Below are positions 25,546 to 35,895 of a stretch of DNA of 64,000 bases, piece after piece; positions within the stretch are counted from its first letter, which is position 1, and the number at the start of each line of letters is the position of its first letter. A program made the position numbers and the translations under genes. Source of the stretch: Shinella sp032095155 (GTDB lineage: Bacteria; Pseudomonadota; Alphaproteobacteria; Rhizobiales; Rhizobiaceae); assembly GCF_049199905.1 (NCBI RefSeq), contig NZ_JBLZPK010000003.1:1-64000 (forward strand), written 5' to 3'. The notes under the pieces were generated by a model. That model was not told the origin of the DNA, did no database searches, and saw only the letters and a program-made list of their open reading frames with translations.

Positions 25546-26082
25546 ATGAGCCGCATTCATTCCCCGGCCGCTGGCCGTATGCAGACCATCGCCCGCAACC
25601 CGGTGATGATCGCGCTCGTCATGACGCTGGCCGTCGCAGGCTGCGCCTCCAAGAAGAACCTGCCGAACAGCGCCGGCGACCTCGGCCTCAACGGCGGTGC
25701 CGGTGCCGCGACCCCGGGCTCGCAGCAGGACTTCACCGTCAATGTCGGCGACCGCATCTTCTTCGACACCGACTCATCGTCGGTCCGTGCAGACGCCGCC
25801 GCGACGCTCGACCGTCAGGCCCAGTGGCTGCAGCAGTATCCGAACTACGCCATCACGGTCGAAGGCCATGCCGACGAACGCGGCACGCGTGAATACAACC
25901 TCGCGCTCGGTGCACGTCGCGCTGCCGCGACCCGCCAGTACCTCGCGTCGCGCGGAGTTCCGGCAAACCGCATGAAGACGATCTCCTACGGCAAGGAAAA
26001 GCCGGTCGCCGTCTGCGACGACATTTCCTGCTGGTCGCAGAACCGCCGCGCCGTCACCGTTCTCGGTGGCGCGGGCATGTAA
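25546..26082 (+). CDS. pal: peptidoglycan-associated lipoprotein Pal
   Basis: This 178-aa outer-membrane lipoprotein has a lipobox (VAGC, Cys near residue 28) and a C-terminal OmpA-like peptidoglycan-binding domain (FFDTDSSSVRADA, YAITVEGHADERGTREYNLALG, NRRAVTVL). The start MSRIHSP follows AAGGAGA at good spacing. The in-frame upstream ATG is weaker. Pal links the outer membrane to the cell wall and binds TolB. An 11-bp terminator hairpin (26106-26137) follows. Confidence 0.95.
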   Translation: MSRIHSPAAGRMQTIARNPVMIALVMTLAVAGCASKKNLPNSAGDLGLNGGAGAATPGSQQDFTVNVGDRIFFDTDSSSVRADAAATLDRQAQWLQQYPNYAITVEGHADERGTREYNLALGARRAAATRQYLASRGVPANRMKTISYGKEKPVAVCDDISCWSQNRRAVTVLGGAGM

Positions 26083-26105
26083 TTCCTCGAAACGAGGAAC
26101 GCGTG

Positions 26106-26137
26106 GAAAGGCGGCCCATCGGCCGCCTTTCTTTTTT
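26106..26137 (+). terminator. terminator after pal
   Basis: The stem GAAAGGCGGCC / GGCCGCCTTTC with a 4-nt loop is followed by TTTTTT. Confidence 0.9.
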
Positions 26138-26235
26138 CAACACACTTTGGCCGAACTCCGTTGCTTTTTAAGTGCATTTGGAAAACTCTTGCGCCTGCGC
26201 TTCGGCGTGTAACGGCACCAACAGGACGAACATAG

Positions 26236-27246
26236 ATGAAGAAACTTGTCGCGGCAGGCGTTTTCAGTCTCGCAGCGGTAGCAGGCATGGTCGGGCCGAT
26301 CAGCGCATCGCCGCTCTCGACGCTGACGAATGGCTTCCTGCCGGCGCAGAACGAGCGCGCGGCGAAGGGCAACGTGGTTCTGGCGCAGGCCATGGACCCG
26401 CGTGTCGGTGAGCTCGAAGAGCAGATCCGCACCCTCAACGGCCGGATCGAGGAAATGAGCTACCAGCTTCTGCAGATGCAGGAACAGCTCCGCAAGACGC
26501 AGGAAGACAACGAATACCGCTTCCAGGACCTGGAAAGCGGCAAGGGCGGCGCCAAAGGCAAGAGCGGCGCGCTCGACAAACCGGTGGATGGCGGCACGGC
26601 CGACCAGCAGACCGCAACGAACCAGGTTCCGGCGGATGATACCGCCGGAACCGACAGCCAGAGTGCTTCCAATGGCGGCACGGGCGCGCAGCCGCAGGAA
26701 CTGGGCTCGATCCGCTTCGACGAAAACGGCAACCCGATCGGTGCGGCCAACAATCCCGACCTCGACAACCAAAGTGCTGCAATCGGCAACGACAACAGTC
26801 TGCCGGGCGTCGATGGCGGCAACAATCTGCCTGCGGCATCCGAATCGTCCACCGCATCGCTCGACAATCCCGACGATCTCTACAATGTCGCCTATGGCCA
26901 TGTGCTGACCGGCGACTACCAGATGGCCGAGCGCGAGTTCCGCGACTATCTCGACATCTTCCCGAAGGGCGAGAAGGCGGCGGATGCCAATTTCTGGATG
27001 GGTGAAGCCCAGTATTCCCAAGGCAACTACAACGACGCGGCCAAGACCTTCCTGAACGCGCACCAGACCTTCAGCAAGTCGAAGAAGGCGCCGGAAATGC
27101 TGCTGAAGCTCGGCATGTCGCTCGCTGCCCTCGACAACCGCGAGACGGCCTGCGCGACGCTGCGCGAAGTCGGCAAGCGCTACCCGAACGCCTCCAAGGC
27201 TGTGAAGGGCAAGGTCGCGTCCGAACAGAGCCGCCTGTCCTGCTGA
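26236..27246 (+). CDS. cpoB: cell division coordinator CpoB (YbgF)
   Basis: This 336-aa periplasmic protein has a signal peptide (residues 1-24), an N-terminal coiled coil that trimerises in E. coli (VGELEEQIRTLNGRIEEMSY), a Gly/Asn/Asp-rich linker with no fixed structure (about residues 100-210) and three C-terminal tetratricopeptide repeats (YNVAYGHVLTGDYQMAEREF onward). CpoB links Tol-Pal constriction to peptidoglycan synthesis. The linker is longer than in E. coli, as in other rhizobia. It ends the tol-pal cluster. Confidence 0.92.
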   Translation: MKKLVAAGVFSLAAVAGMVGPISASPLSTLTNGFLPAQNERAAKGNVVLAQAMDPRVGELEEQIRTLNGRIEEMSYQLLQMQEQLRKTQEDNEYRFQDLESGKGGAKGKSGALDKPVDGGTADQQTATNQVPADDTAGTDSQSASNGGTGAQPQELGSIRFDENGNPIGAANNPDLDNQSAAIGNDNSLPGVDGGNNLPAASESSTASLDNPDDLYNVAYGHVLTGDYQMAEREFRDYLDIFPKGEKAADANFWMGEAQYSQGNYNDAAKTFLNAHQTFSKSKKAPEMLLKLGMSLAALDNRETACATLREVGKRYPNASKAVKGKVASEQSRLSC

Positions 27247-27266
27247 TTGCGGACGAACACCAGGCC

Positions 27267-28556
27267 GTGGCCCGCGCGGAACAGTCCGTCGTCGCGGCAG
27301 CCGGCCATCTCCTAGACAGTTTCAAGCGCCCGGCGCGTCTGCTGATCGCCATTTCTGGCGGCAGCGATTCGACCGGGCTCTTCGTGGCGCTCGCGACGCT
27401 TTGCGCTACCGGGCGCTATCCCGGTATCAGCCTTGTCGCCTGTACCATCGACCACGCACTTCGCCAGGACTCTTCCGAAGAGGCTGCGGCTGTCGCGGCA
27501 CTCTGCGCCCGATATGGTATTCCTCACATCACACGCCGGTGGGATGGCGATAAACCCGAAACCGGCCTTCAGGCGGCGGCGCGCGACAAGCGATATGACT
27601 TGCTGGTGGAGGCCGCGACCGAAGCGGGTGCCGATGCGGTCCTGTCTGCTCACACGCGTGACGACCAGAACGAGACCGTCGCCATGCGCGCCGAGCGGTC
27701 GGCCGAGGGCGTGGGACTGTCAGGCATGGCGGATGCCGTGTTGCTGCAAGGCTCGATCTGGCTGCTGCGGCCGTTTCTTTCCGTGGATCGGGGCGATATC
27801 CGGGCTTTCCTTGCCGCACGCGGCGAAACGTGGATCGACGATCCGAGCAACCTCAATCCTCGTTTCGAGCGGGTGCGCATTCGCCAGCGGGAAGGACGGG
27901 CGGAGCGCGGCCGTGAGGCGGGTGACAGGTTGGCCTTGTCTGAGAGGGCCGCGGCGTTTTTGGCACGGAACGTGGTCAGGGACGATGCGGCCTTCGTGCT
28001 GGATGCGGGTTCAATCGACATCGCTCTGAGTGATCCCGCCGCCTGGCGCGGCCTGCTGATGCTCGCCGCCATGATCGGCGGACGCATTCACATGCTGGAA
28101 ACGGCATCGGCCGAGCGCCTGCGCATCTTTTTCGCCAGCGGCAGACTGTCGCGGCTTACTGCCGGCCGCGTGGTGTTCGACCGGCGGCGGGATGGGCTTT
28201 CTCTCTATCGCGAGTGCCGTGGCATCGAGACCATGACAGTGCAGGCGGGGGCATCGGCAGTTTGGGACGGGCGCTATCACGTGACCAATACCGCGCATCA
28301 GGCGATCGTCATCCGTGCCGCCGGCAATGAGGCGAATGACGAAGGGGAGGGGCGTCGTGGGCCTGCTCTGCGCGCGCTCAAAGCCATGCCACGCCTGAAA
28401 TTCGAGGATGGGGCGACGGTGGCCGACGACACGGGCTTCATTCAAGCCGTCGTTGCGCCCTATCGGCTGTTCCTGCCGCGTTTCGACCTGCCGCTTGCCA
28501 ATGCGCTGGCGGCCATTCTGGGCAATCCGGCTTTTCCGTCTCCGCCGAACGAATGA
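27267..28556 (+). CDS. tilS: tRNA(Ile)-lysidine synthetase TilS
   Basis: This 429-aa enzyme uses ATP and lysine to convert C34 of the CAU-anticodon tRNA-Ile to lysidine, changing its codon from AUG to AUA. The PP-loop AISGGSDSTGL at about residue 28 is intact, followed by HTRDDQNETVAMR and the TilS substrate domain. It starts with GTG 20 bp after cpoB. It belongs upstream of ftsH as in many alphaproteobacteria. Confidence 0.92.
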   Translation: MARAEQSVVAAAGHLLDSFKRPARLLIAISGGSDSTGLFVALATLCATGRYPGISLVACTIDHALRQDSSEEAAAVAALCARYGIPHITRRWDGDKPETGLQAAARDKRYDLLVEAATEAGADAVLSAHTRDDQNETVAMRAERSAEGVGLSGMADAVLLQGSIWLLRPFLSVDRGDIRAFLAARGETWIDDPSNLNPRFERVRIRQREGRAERGREAGDRLALSERAAAFLARNVVRDDAAFVLDAGSIDIALSDPAAWRGLLMLAAMIGGRIHMLETASAERLRIFFASGRLSRLTAGRVVFDRRRDGLSLYRECRGIETMTVQAGASAVWDGRYHVTNTAHQAIVIRAAGNEANDEGEGRRGPALRALKAMPRLKFEDGATVADDTGFIQAVVAPYRLFLPRFDLPLANALAAILGNPAFPSPPNE

Positions 28557-28670
28557 AGGCGCCGGCCTGCGCGTTGTGCTAGGATACCGCCGGATGTGGA
28601 CGAGAGGCGTTGGAGATAGCGTTTCTCGTTGACGATAGCGTGAGAAATGCCCGTGGCCCGTGCGCTTTGC

Positions 28671-28699
28671 CTTGGCAAGGCCGCATGGCGACCCTATGT
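28671..28699 (+). promoter_or_regulatory. RpoH-like heat-shock promoter of ftsH
   Basis: CTTGGC and CCTATGT are separated by 16 bp, close to the rhizobial sigma32 pattern CTTGAA-N16-CCTATNT and very like the element before rpoH in this window (43426-43454). It lies 57 bp upstream of the ftsH start. Confidence 0.45.
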
Positions 28700-28755
28700 T
28701 AGGCGCTAAAGAAGCGGCCGGGAGACCTCGGCCGGGAAGGTACCTGGAACGTTCG

Positions 28756-30678
<1,923 letters not shown>

Positions 30679-30698
30679 TCATCCGCAAGGATTGAAGG

Positions 30699-30727
30699 AC
30701 GGCCGGAAAGACGTTCCGGCCGTTTTC
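30699..30727 (+). terminator. terminator after ftsH
   Basis: The stem ACGGCCGGAA / TTCCGGCCGT with a 5-nt loop is followed by TTTT. Confidence 0.85.
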
Positions 30728-30958
30728 CTTTGGTAACGGGCTGTAATCATTTCTGATCTGCGGGCAGATGCTATTTCCGCGCTTTTATGGCAAAGAAAAA
30801 ACGCCGCCCGGCGCGATTAGGTTAAGGCAGGTTACGGATCTAAAGTATTTCGTCCATTAGCGGCTTGATGTATAACGCCGTTAGGCTTGGTGCACAGACA
30901 CCTTGCAGCCGGGCGCAGCAGAGAGTGCCGCCAGGGCCGGCGATTTTCAGGAGCACAT

Positions 30959-32311
30959 ATGAAACGTCGTTATTTCGGCACGGATGGTATCCGGGGGAAA
31001 GCCAACACCTTCCCCATGACGCCTGATCTCGCCATGCGCGTCGGCATCGCCGTCGGCACCATTTTCCGCCGCGGCGCGCATCGCCATCGCGTGGTCATCG
31101 GCAAAGATACGCGCCTCTCCGGCTATATGCTGGAAAACGCCATGGTCGCCGGCTTTACCGCGGCCGGCATCGATGCCTTCGTTCTGGGCCCGATCCCGAC
31201 GCCGGCGGTGGCCATGCTGACGCGTTCGCTGCGTGCGGATATCGGCGTGATGATCTCGGCCTCGCACAACCCGTTTTACGACAACGGCATCAAGCTTTTC
31301 GGCCCCGACGGCTACAAGCTCTCCGACGAGATCGAGATGGAGATCGAGGAGCTGCTCGAAAAAGACCTCATGGCCCAGCTCGCCAATTCGGCGGAAATCG
31401 GCCGTGCCAAGCGTATCGACGGCGTGCATGACCGCTATATCGAACATGCCAAGCGCACGCTGCCGCGCGACGTCACGCTGCAGGGCTTGCGCGTGGCCAT
31501 CGATTGCGCCAACGGTGCCGCCTATCGCGTGGCTCCGGCCGCGCTCTGGGAACTCGGCGCCGACGTCGTGACGATCGGCAACGAGCCCGACGGTCTCAAC
31601 ATCAATCTCGAATGCGGCTCGACCCATCCCGAGACCTTGCAGCGCAAGGTGCATGAAGTGCGGGCCGATATCGGCATCGCGCTCGATGGTGACGCGGACC
31701 GTGTGCAGATCATCGACGAGACCGGCAAGATCATCGACGGCGACCAGCTGATGGCGGTGATTGCCGAAAGCTGGGCGGCTGACGGTCTCCTGCGCGGCAA
31801 CGGCCTCGTTGCGACCGTCATGTCCAATCTCGGCCTGGAACGCTTCCTGACCGACAAGGGCCTCGGCCTCGAGCGCACCAAGGTCGGTGATCGCTATGTC
31901 GTCGAATACATGCGCAACCATGATTACAATGTTGGCGGCGAGCAGTCCGGCCATATCGTTCTCTCCGATTTCGGCACGACGGGTGACGGCCTTGTCGCCG
32001 CCCTCCAGGTGCTCGCCTGCGTCAAGCGTAGCGGCAAGACGGTGAGCGAAGTTTGCAACCGCTTCGAGCCGGTGCCGCAGGTGCTGAAGAATGTCCGTAT
32101 CAAGGCCGGCAAGCCGCTGGAAGATGCAGTTGTTCGCCAGGCAATTGCCGATGCGGAAAGCGAGCTCGCAAAGAATGGCCGCCTGCTGATCCGCCCGTCC
32201 GGCACCGAACCGCTGATCCGTGTGATGGCCGAAGGCGACGATCGCGGCCAGGTGGAGCGTATCGTCGACGAATTGGTGAATGTCATCGGCTCGGTGCGCA
32301 GCGCCGCCTGA
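30959..32311 (+). CDS. glmM: phosphoglucosamine mutase
   Basis: This 450-aa enzyme interconverts glucosamine 6-phosphate and glucosamine 1-phosphate on the way to UDP-GlcNAc for peptidoglycan and lipopolysaccharide. The catalytic phosphoserine is Ser102 in ISASHNPFYDNGIKLFG, the metal loop is DGDADRVQ, the sugar loop GGEQSGH and the phosphate-binding loop RPSGTEPLIRV. The start MKRRYFGTDG is set by family length and the upstream CAGGAG. A terminator follows at 32340-32367. Confidence 0.97.
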   Translation: MKRRYFGTDGIRGKANTFPMTPDLAMRVGIAVGTIFRRGAHRHRVVIGKDTRLSGYMLENAMVAGFTAAGIDAFVLGPIPTPAVAMLTRSLRADIGVMISASHNPFYDNGIKLFGPDGYKLSDEIEMEIEELLEKDLMAQLANSAEIGRAKRIDGVHDRYIEHAKRTLPRDVTLQGLRVAIDCANGAAYRVAPAALWELGADVVTIGNEPDGLNINLECGSTHPETLQRKVHEVRADIGIALDGDADRVQIIDETGKIIDGDQLMAVIAESWAADGLLRGNGLVATVMSNLGLERFLTDKGLGLERTKVGDRYVVEYMRNHDYNVGGEQSGHIVLSDFGTTGDGLVAALQVLACVKRSGKTVSEVCNRFEPVPQVLKNVRIKAGKPLEDAVVRQAIADAESELAKNGRLLIRPSGTEPLIRVMAEGDDRGQVERIVDELVNVIGSVRSAA

Positions 32312-32339
32312 TTTCGCTATACCCAGATTTTTCTGAAGG

Positions 32340-32367
32340 GGCCGGTGCTTTGCGCCGGCCTTTTCTT
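32340..32367 (+). terminator. terminator after glmM
   Basis: A 9-bp stem GGCCGGTGC / GCGCCGGCC with a 3-nt loop is followed by TTTTC. Confidence 0.85.
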
Positions 32368-32472
32368 TGTGTCGCAAGTTTCCGGTGGAATTATGGCGCC
32401 GCTGCCGTGGCTTTTATTTAAATTTTACCAAGCCCGTGAACGCTTGTTAATGAATACGGTAAATCTTTGTAG

Positions 32473-32488
32473 TTAATCGGCCCTTAAC
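32473..32488 (+). promoter_or_regulatory. full CtrA box upstream of the first OMP gene
   Basis: TTAATCGGCCCTTAAC is an exact TTAA-N7-TTAAC match, 89 bp upstream of the OMP start codon. Confidence 0.6.
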
Positions 32489-32576
32489 CTTTCCTCTCCA
32501 TTATCCAGTCCTGATCGAGGGACTTGGGGACCGGCGCACCGGCCGCGCCAAGTTGAAAGCCTATTGGAGCAAGGCC

Positions 32577-33410
32577 ATGAGGAAAGTTTTGAGTGGCGTC
32601 GTCGCCGTCCTGCTGACGGGCTCGTCGGCCTATGCGGCCGACATCTATCAGCCTGATGTCATTGAAGCACCGGTTCAGGAAGCCGTCGTCGAGACGGGCG
32701 GCTGGTATCTGCGCGGCGATATGGGCTGGGCCTATAACAAGAGCCGTGGCGCGAAATATTTCCAGGGCTCGAACGGCAGCGTCCGTGAATTCGACTCCAC
32801 GCGCCTCAAGAGCGGCTTCACGCTCGGCGGCGGTGTCGGTTATCAGATCAACGACCACTTCCGTACGGATGTGACGCTCGACTATATGTTCAAGTCCGGT
32901 TTCCGTGGCTCGACCTCCGGCAGCTGCGGCGTGTCGACGAGCTGCACCTCCACCGACGTGGCGTCCCTGACGGCGCTCAGCCTGCTGGCCAACGCCTATG
33001 TCGATATCGGCCATTACGGCGTGTTCACGCCCTATGTCGGTGCCGGTATCGGCGGCACCTATGTCCGCTGGGACAACCTGAAGAACACCTCGTGCGAGGA
33101 CGGCGACCCGACGAACTGCGACCCGACCTTCGTTCACCGCGGCAAGAAGAACTGGCGCTTTACCTACGCCCTCATGGCCGGTACGGCGATCGACGTGACC
33201 TGCAACCTGAAGGCCGATGTGGGTTACCGTTTCCGTCACGTCACCAAGGGTGGCATGTTCGGCTACAACGAGGGCGGCGGTCCGGGCTACGACAAGGGCT
33301 TCTACAGCCACGAAGCGCGCGCCGGTCTGCGCTACTCCTTCAACGGTTGCGACCAGCAGGCCTATATCCCGCCGGCGGAAATCCCGATCGAGCAGCCGGT
33401 TTACAAATAA
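32577..33410 (+). CDS. outer-membrane beta-barrel protein (Omp25/Omp31 or OmpA-like porin family)
   Basis: This 277-aa protein has a signal peptide (MRKVLSGVVAVLLTGSSAYA, cleaved near residue 21) and alternating beta-strand sequence that ends in a barrel repeat (LMAGTAIDVTCNLKADVGYRF, SHEARAGLRYSF). It resembles rhizobial surface proteins related to Brucella Omp25/Omp31. Five cysteines in external-loop positions (for example SCGVSTSCTS) are unusual for a barrel and may form disulfides. A paralogue follows directly downstream. A perfect CtrA box lies upstream. Confidence 0.85.
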   Translation: MRKVLSGVVAVLLTGSSAYAADIYQPDVIEAPVQEAVVETGGWYLRGDMGWAYNKSRGAKYFQGSNGSVREFDSTRLKSGFTLGGGVGYQINDHFRTDVTLDYMFKSGFRGSTSGSCGVSTSCTSTDVASLTALSLLANAYVDIGHYGVFTPYVGAGIGGTYVRWDNLKNTSCEDGDPTNCDPTFVHRGKKNWRFTYALMAGTAIDVTCNLKADVGYRFRHVTKGGMFGYNEGGGPGYDKGFYSHEARAGLRYSFNGCDQQAYIPPAEIPIEQPVYK

Positions 33411-33432
33411 TCCCTTCGCGGGACAGACAGCC

Positions 33433-33460
33433 AAGGCCGCCCTTCGGGGCGGCCTTTCGC
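33433..33460 (+). terminator. terminator after the first OMP gene
   Basis: A 10-bp stem AAGGCCGCCC / GGGCGGCCTT around a UUCG tetraloop is followed by a short U-rich tail. Confidence 0.8.
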
Positions 33461-33527
33461 GTTTCGAGGTTTCTTTTCGATTGCCCTGACTTCGGGCACT
33501 TAACCGTTTTTTCATTCCTTAACAGCT

Positions 33528-33535
33528 ATGGTTAA
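33528..33535 (-). promoter_or_regulatory. CtrA-type half site upstream of the second OMP gene
   Basis: ATGGTTAA on the top strand equals TTAACCAT on the bottom, 86 bp before the OMP start. Two further TTAAC words lie at 33500 and 33519. Confidence 0.35.
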
Positions 33536-33620
33536 TCAACGGTATAAGGCAGCAACGTCCTCGTTTGCGCCCAGGCCGACCGCAACCGCCGGCATGTCCG
33601 GGCTCAGGGGGATCGAAGCC

Positions 33621-34457
33621 ATGTTTCGACGTATCGCACCGCTTGGTATCGCCGTTTTCGCCGGCCTTTTGGCAACGGGCGCGTTTGCGAGCGATCTCGA
33701 TATCATCAATGCGCCGGAGATCGACGTATCAGGCAGCGCCGTCTCCGAAGGCTGGTATCTGCGCGGCGATCTCGGCTATTCCGGCTGGATGAAGGGCGGC
33801 AAGCCGGATTACAAGACGTTCTCCTCCGGTGGTGTGACCGCGCAGGAGAGCTTTGACAGCGCGCGCTTCTCCAAGCCCTTTTCCTACGGTGCGGGCGTCG
33901 GCTACCAGTTCAACAATTTCCTGCGCACCGACCTGACGACCGACTTCTTCAACGGCACGCTCAGTGGCGGCTCGAATGTCGCCCGGCGTTGCAGCGCGAG
34001 CGAACCGGTGGGAACGAGCTGCAGCTACAGCCATGAGGCCGACTACAGCGCGACCAACATCATGGCCAACGGCTATATCGATCTCGGCACCTATGCTGGC
34101 TTTACGCCCTATCTGGGCGCGGGCGCGGGCGTAACCTACGTGCGCTGGGACGACACGACCTTCAACCCCTATTGCGAAAACGGCACCGGCACCTGCTCGG
34201 GCACGGACTATCTCAAGGATAAGGCGGAGGGCGAGGATAGCTGGCGCTTCACCTATGCGCTGATGGCCGGTGCCTCGGTGGATCTGACCAACCGCATCAA
34301 GCTCGACGTCGGCTACCGCTATTCCGACACGGCTGGCGGCAAGATGTTCAAATATCGCCCGGCGGAACAGAACCTCGGTGCGAGCGGCACGAAGGGCCGC
34401 GACGACGGCTTCCAGAAGCACGAAATCCGCGCCGGCATCCGCATCACCACCTGGTAA
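33621..34457 (+). CDS. outer-membrane beta-barrel protein, paralogue of the preceding one
   Basis: This 278-aa protein shares layout and phrases with its upstream neighbour (GWYLRGDLGYSGW, FRFTYALMAG-like SWRFTYALMAGASVDLTNRI, FTPYLGAGAGVTYVRWDD), so the two are tandem duplicates that have diverged. The signal peptide is MFRRIAPLGIAVFAGLLATG followed by AFAS. Four cysteines lie in two loop segments. I start at MFRRIAPLG because the 31 codons before it have no signal character. Confidence 0.85.
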   Translation: MFRRIAPLGIAVFAGLLATGAFASDLDIINAPEIDVSGSAVSEGWYLRGDLGYSGWMKGGKPDYKTFSSGGVTAQESFDSARFSKPFSYGAGVGYQFNNFLRTDLTTDFFNGTLSGGSNVARRCSASEPVGTSCSYSHEADYSATNIMANGYIDLGTYAGFTPYLGAGAGVTYVRWDDTTFNPYCENGTGTCSGTDYLKDKAEGEDSWRFTYALMAGASVDLTNRIKLDVGYRYSDTAGGKMFKYRPAEQNLGASGTKGRDDGFQKHEIRAGIRITTW

Positions 34458-34480
34458 TCTATCGTTATTCGATCTGTTCA

Positions 34481-34512
34481 ACGGCGCGTCGGGCAACCGG
34501 CGCGCCGTTTCC
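34481..34512 (+). terminator. terminator after the second OMP gene
   Basis: The stem ACGGCGCG / CGCGCCGT is followed by TTT. Confidence 0.7.
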
Positions 34513-34551
34513 ATTGCGCCGGATTATTTTTCGTTCGCGACATATTCCTCT

Positions 34552-34634
34552 TGACGGAAAAGCGGCTCTCCCATATTCACGGCGGCGGGACACCCTTCCC
34601 CAACGAAGGGCTATCTATCTGGAAGGATAGCGAT
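34552..34634 (+). ncRNA. serC regulatory RNA element (5' UTR of serC)
   Basis: The 80 bases before serC carry the serC motif described for alphaproteobacteria: a short stem CCCTT/AAGGG (34593-34610) followed at once by GCTATC/GATAGC (34610-34631), whose loop and 3' arm contain the GGAAGG Shine-Dalgarno. A TTGACG -35 element lies at 34552. Folding of the second hairpin would hide the ribosome binding site. The ligand, if any, is unknown. I base the call on memory of the motif's consensus and its location. Confidence 0.75.
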
Positions 34635-34635
34635 C

Positions 34636-35817
34636 ATGACGAAGACCGTCACCGCGCCGGACGTGCGTCCGAACAACACCCATTTTTCTTCTGGCCCGTG
34701 CTCGAAGCGCCCCAACTGGTCGCTCGAAGCGCTTTCCGATGCCCCGCTCGGTCGTTCGCACCGCGCCAAGATCGGCAAGACCAAGCTCAAGCAGGCCATC
34801 GATCTCACCCGTGAAGTCCTCGAAGTCCCGGCGGATTACCGCATCGGCATCGTGCCCGCTTCCGATACCGGCGCCGTCGAAATGGCATTGTGGTCGCTGC
34901 TCGGCCCGCGCGGCGTCGACATGGTTGCCTGGGAAAGCTTCGGTTCGGGCTGGGTATCGGATGTCGTCAAGGAGCTGAAGCTCCCCGACGTCAGAAAGAT
35001 CACCGCCGATTACGGCCTTCTCCCCGACCTTTCCACGATTGATTTCGACCGTGACGTGGTCTTCACCTGGAACGGCACGACCTCGGGCGTGCGCGTCGCC
35101 AATGCCGATTTCATCCCTGCCGATCGCAAGGGCCTGACGATCTGCGATGCGACCTCGGCTGCGTTTGCCCAGAACCTCGATTTCGCCAAGCTCGATGTCG
35201 TCACCTTCTCCTGGCAGAAGGTTCTCGGCGGCGAGGGCGCGCATGGCGTCATCATCCTGTCGCCGCGTGCCGTCGAGCGTCTGGAAAGCTATACGCCTTC
35301 CTGGCCGATGCCGAAGATCTTCCGCATGACCAAGGGCGGCAAGATCATCGAAGGCATCTTCCAGGGCGAGACCATCAATACGCCCTCCATGCTCTGCGTC
35401 GAGGACTATATCGATGCGCTGCTCTGGGCGCAGCAGGTCGGTGGCCTCAAGGGTCTGATGGCCCGCGCCGATGCCAATGCCAAGGTCATCTTCGATTTCA
35501 TCGAAAACAACGACTGGATCGCCAACCTTGCCAAGGACCCGGCGACCCGCTCGAACACTTCGGTGTGCCTGACGATTGCCGACAAGCAAGTGCTGGCGCT
35601 CGATGCCGACGCCCAGGCTGCTTTCGCCAAGGGCCTCGTGTCCCTTCTCGACAAGCAGGGTGTCGCCTATGACATCGGCGCCTACCGCGATGCCCCCTCG
35701 GGTCTGCGCATCTGGGCCGGCGCCACCATCGACACCGCCGATCTGGAAGCGCTGATGCCCTGGTTGACCTGGGCCTTCGAGACCCAGAAGGCGACGCTTT
35801 CCAAGGCTGCGGCCTGA
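34636..35817 (+). CDS. serC: phosphoserine aminotransferase
   Basis: This 393-aa PLP enzyme converts 3-phosphohydroxypyruvate to phosphoserine using glutamate, the second step of serine synthesis. The Schiff-base lysine lies in TFSWQKVLGGEGAHG, and the substrate phosphate region FSSGPCSKRP sits near residue 17. It is of the longer alphaproteobacterial type. The serC RNA element lies in its leader, and it is followed 78 bp later by serA, so both steps are made together. Confidence 0.95.
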   Translation: MTKTVTAPDVRPNNTHFSSGPCSKRPNWSLEALSDAPLGRSHRAKIGKTKLKQAIDLTREVLEVPADYRIGIVPASDTGAVEMALWSLLGPRGVDMVAWESFGSGWVSDVVKELKLPDVRKITADYGLLPDLSTIDFDRDVVFTWNGTTSGVRVANADFIPADRKGLTICDATSAAFAQNLDFAKLDVVTFSWQKVLGGEGAHGVIILSPRAVERLESYTPSWPMPKIFRMTKGGKIIEGIFQGETINTPSMLCVEDYIDALLWAQQVGGLKGLMARADANAKVIFDFIENNDWIANLAKDPATRSNTSVCLTIADKQVLALDADAQAAFAKGLVSLLDKQGVAYDIGAYRDAPSGLRIWAGATIDTADLEALMPWLTWAFETQKATLSKAAA

Positions 35818-35895
35818 TTTTTCGCGACCGGCTTCGTCCTTCGGGCGAAGCCACCTTTGATCTCATTTTCCCTGTTTCATTGAAGGAGGCCTCTC

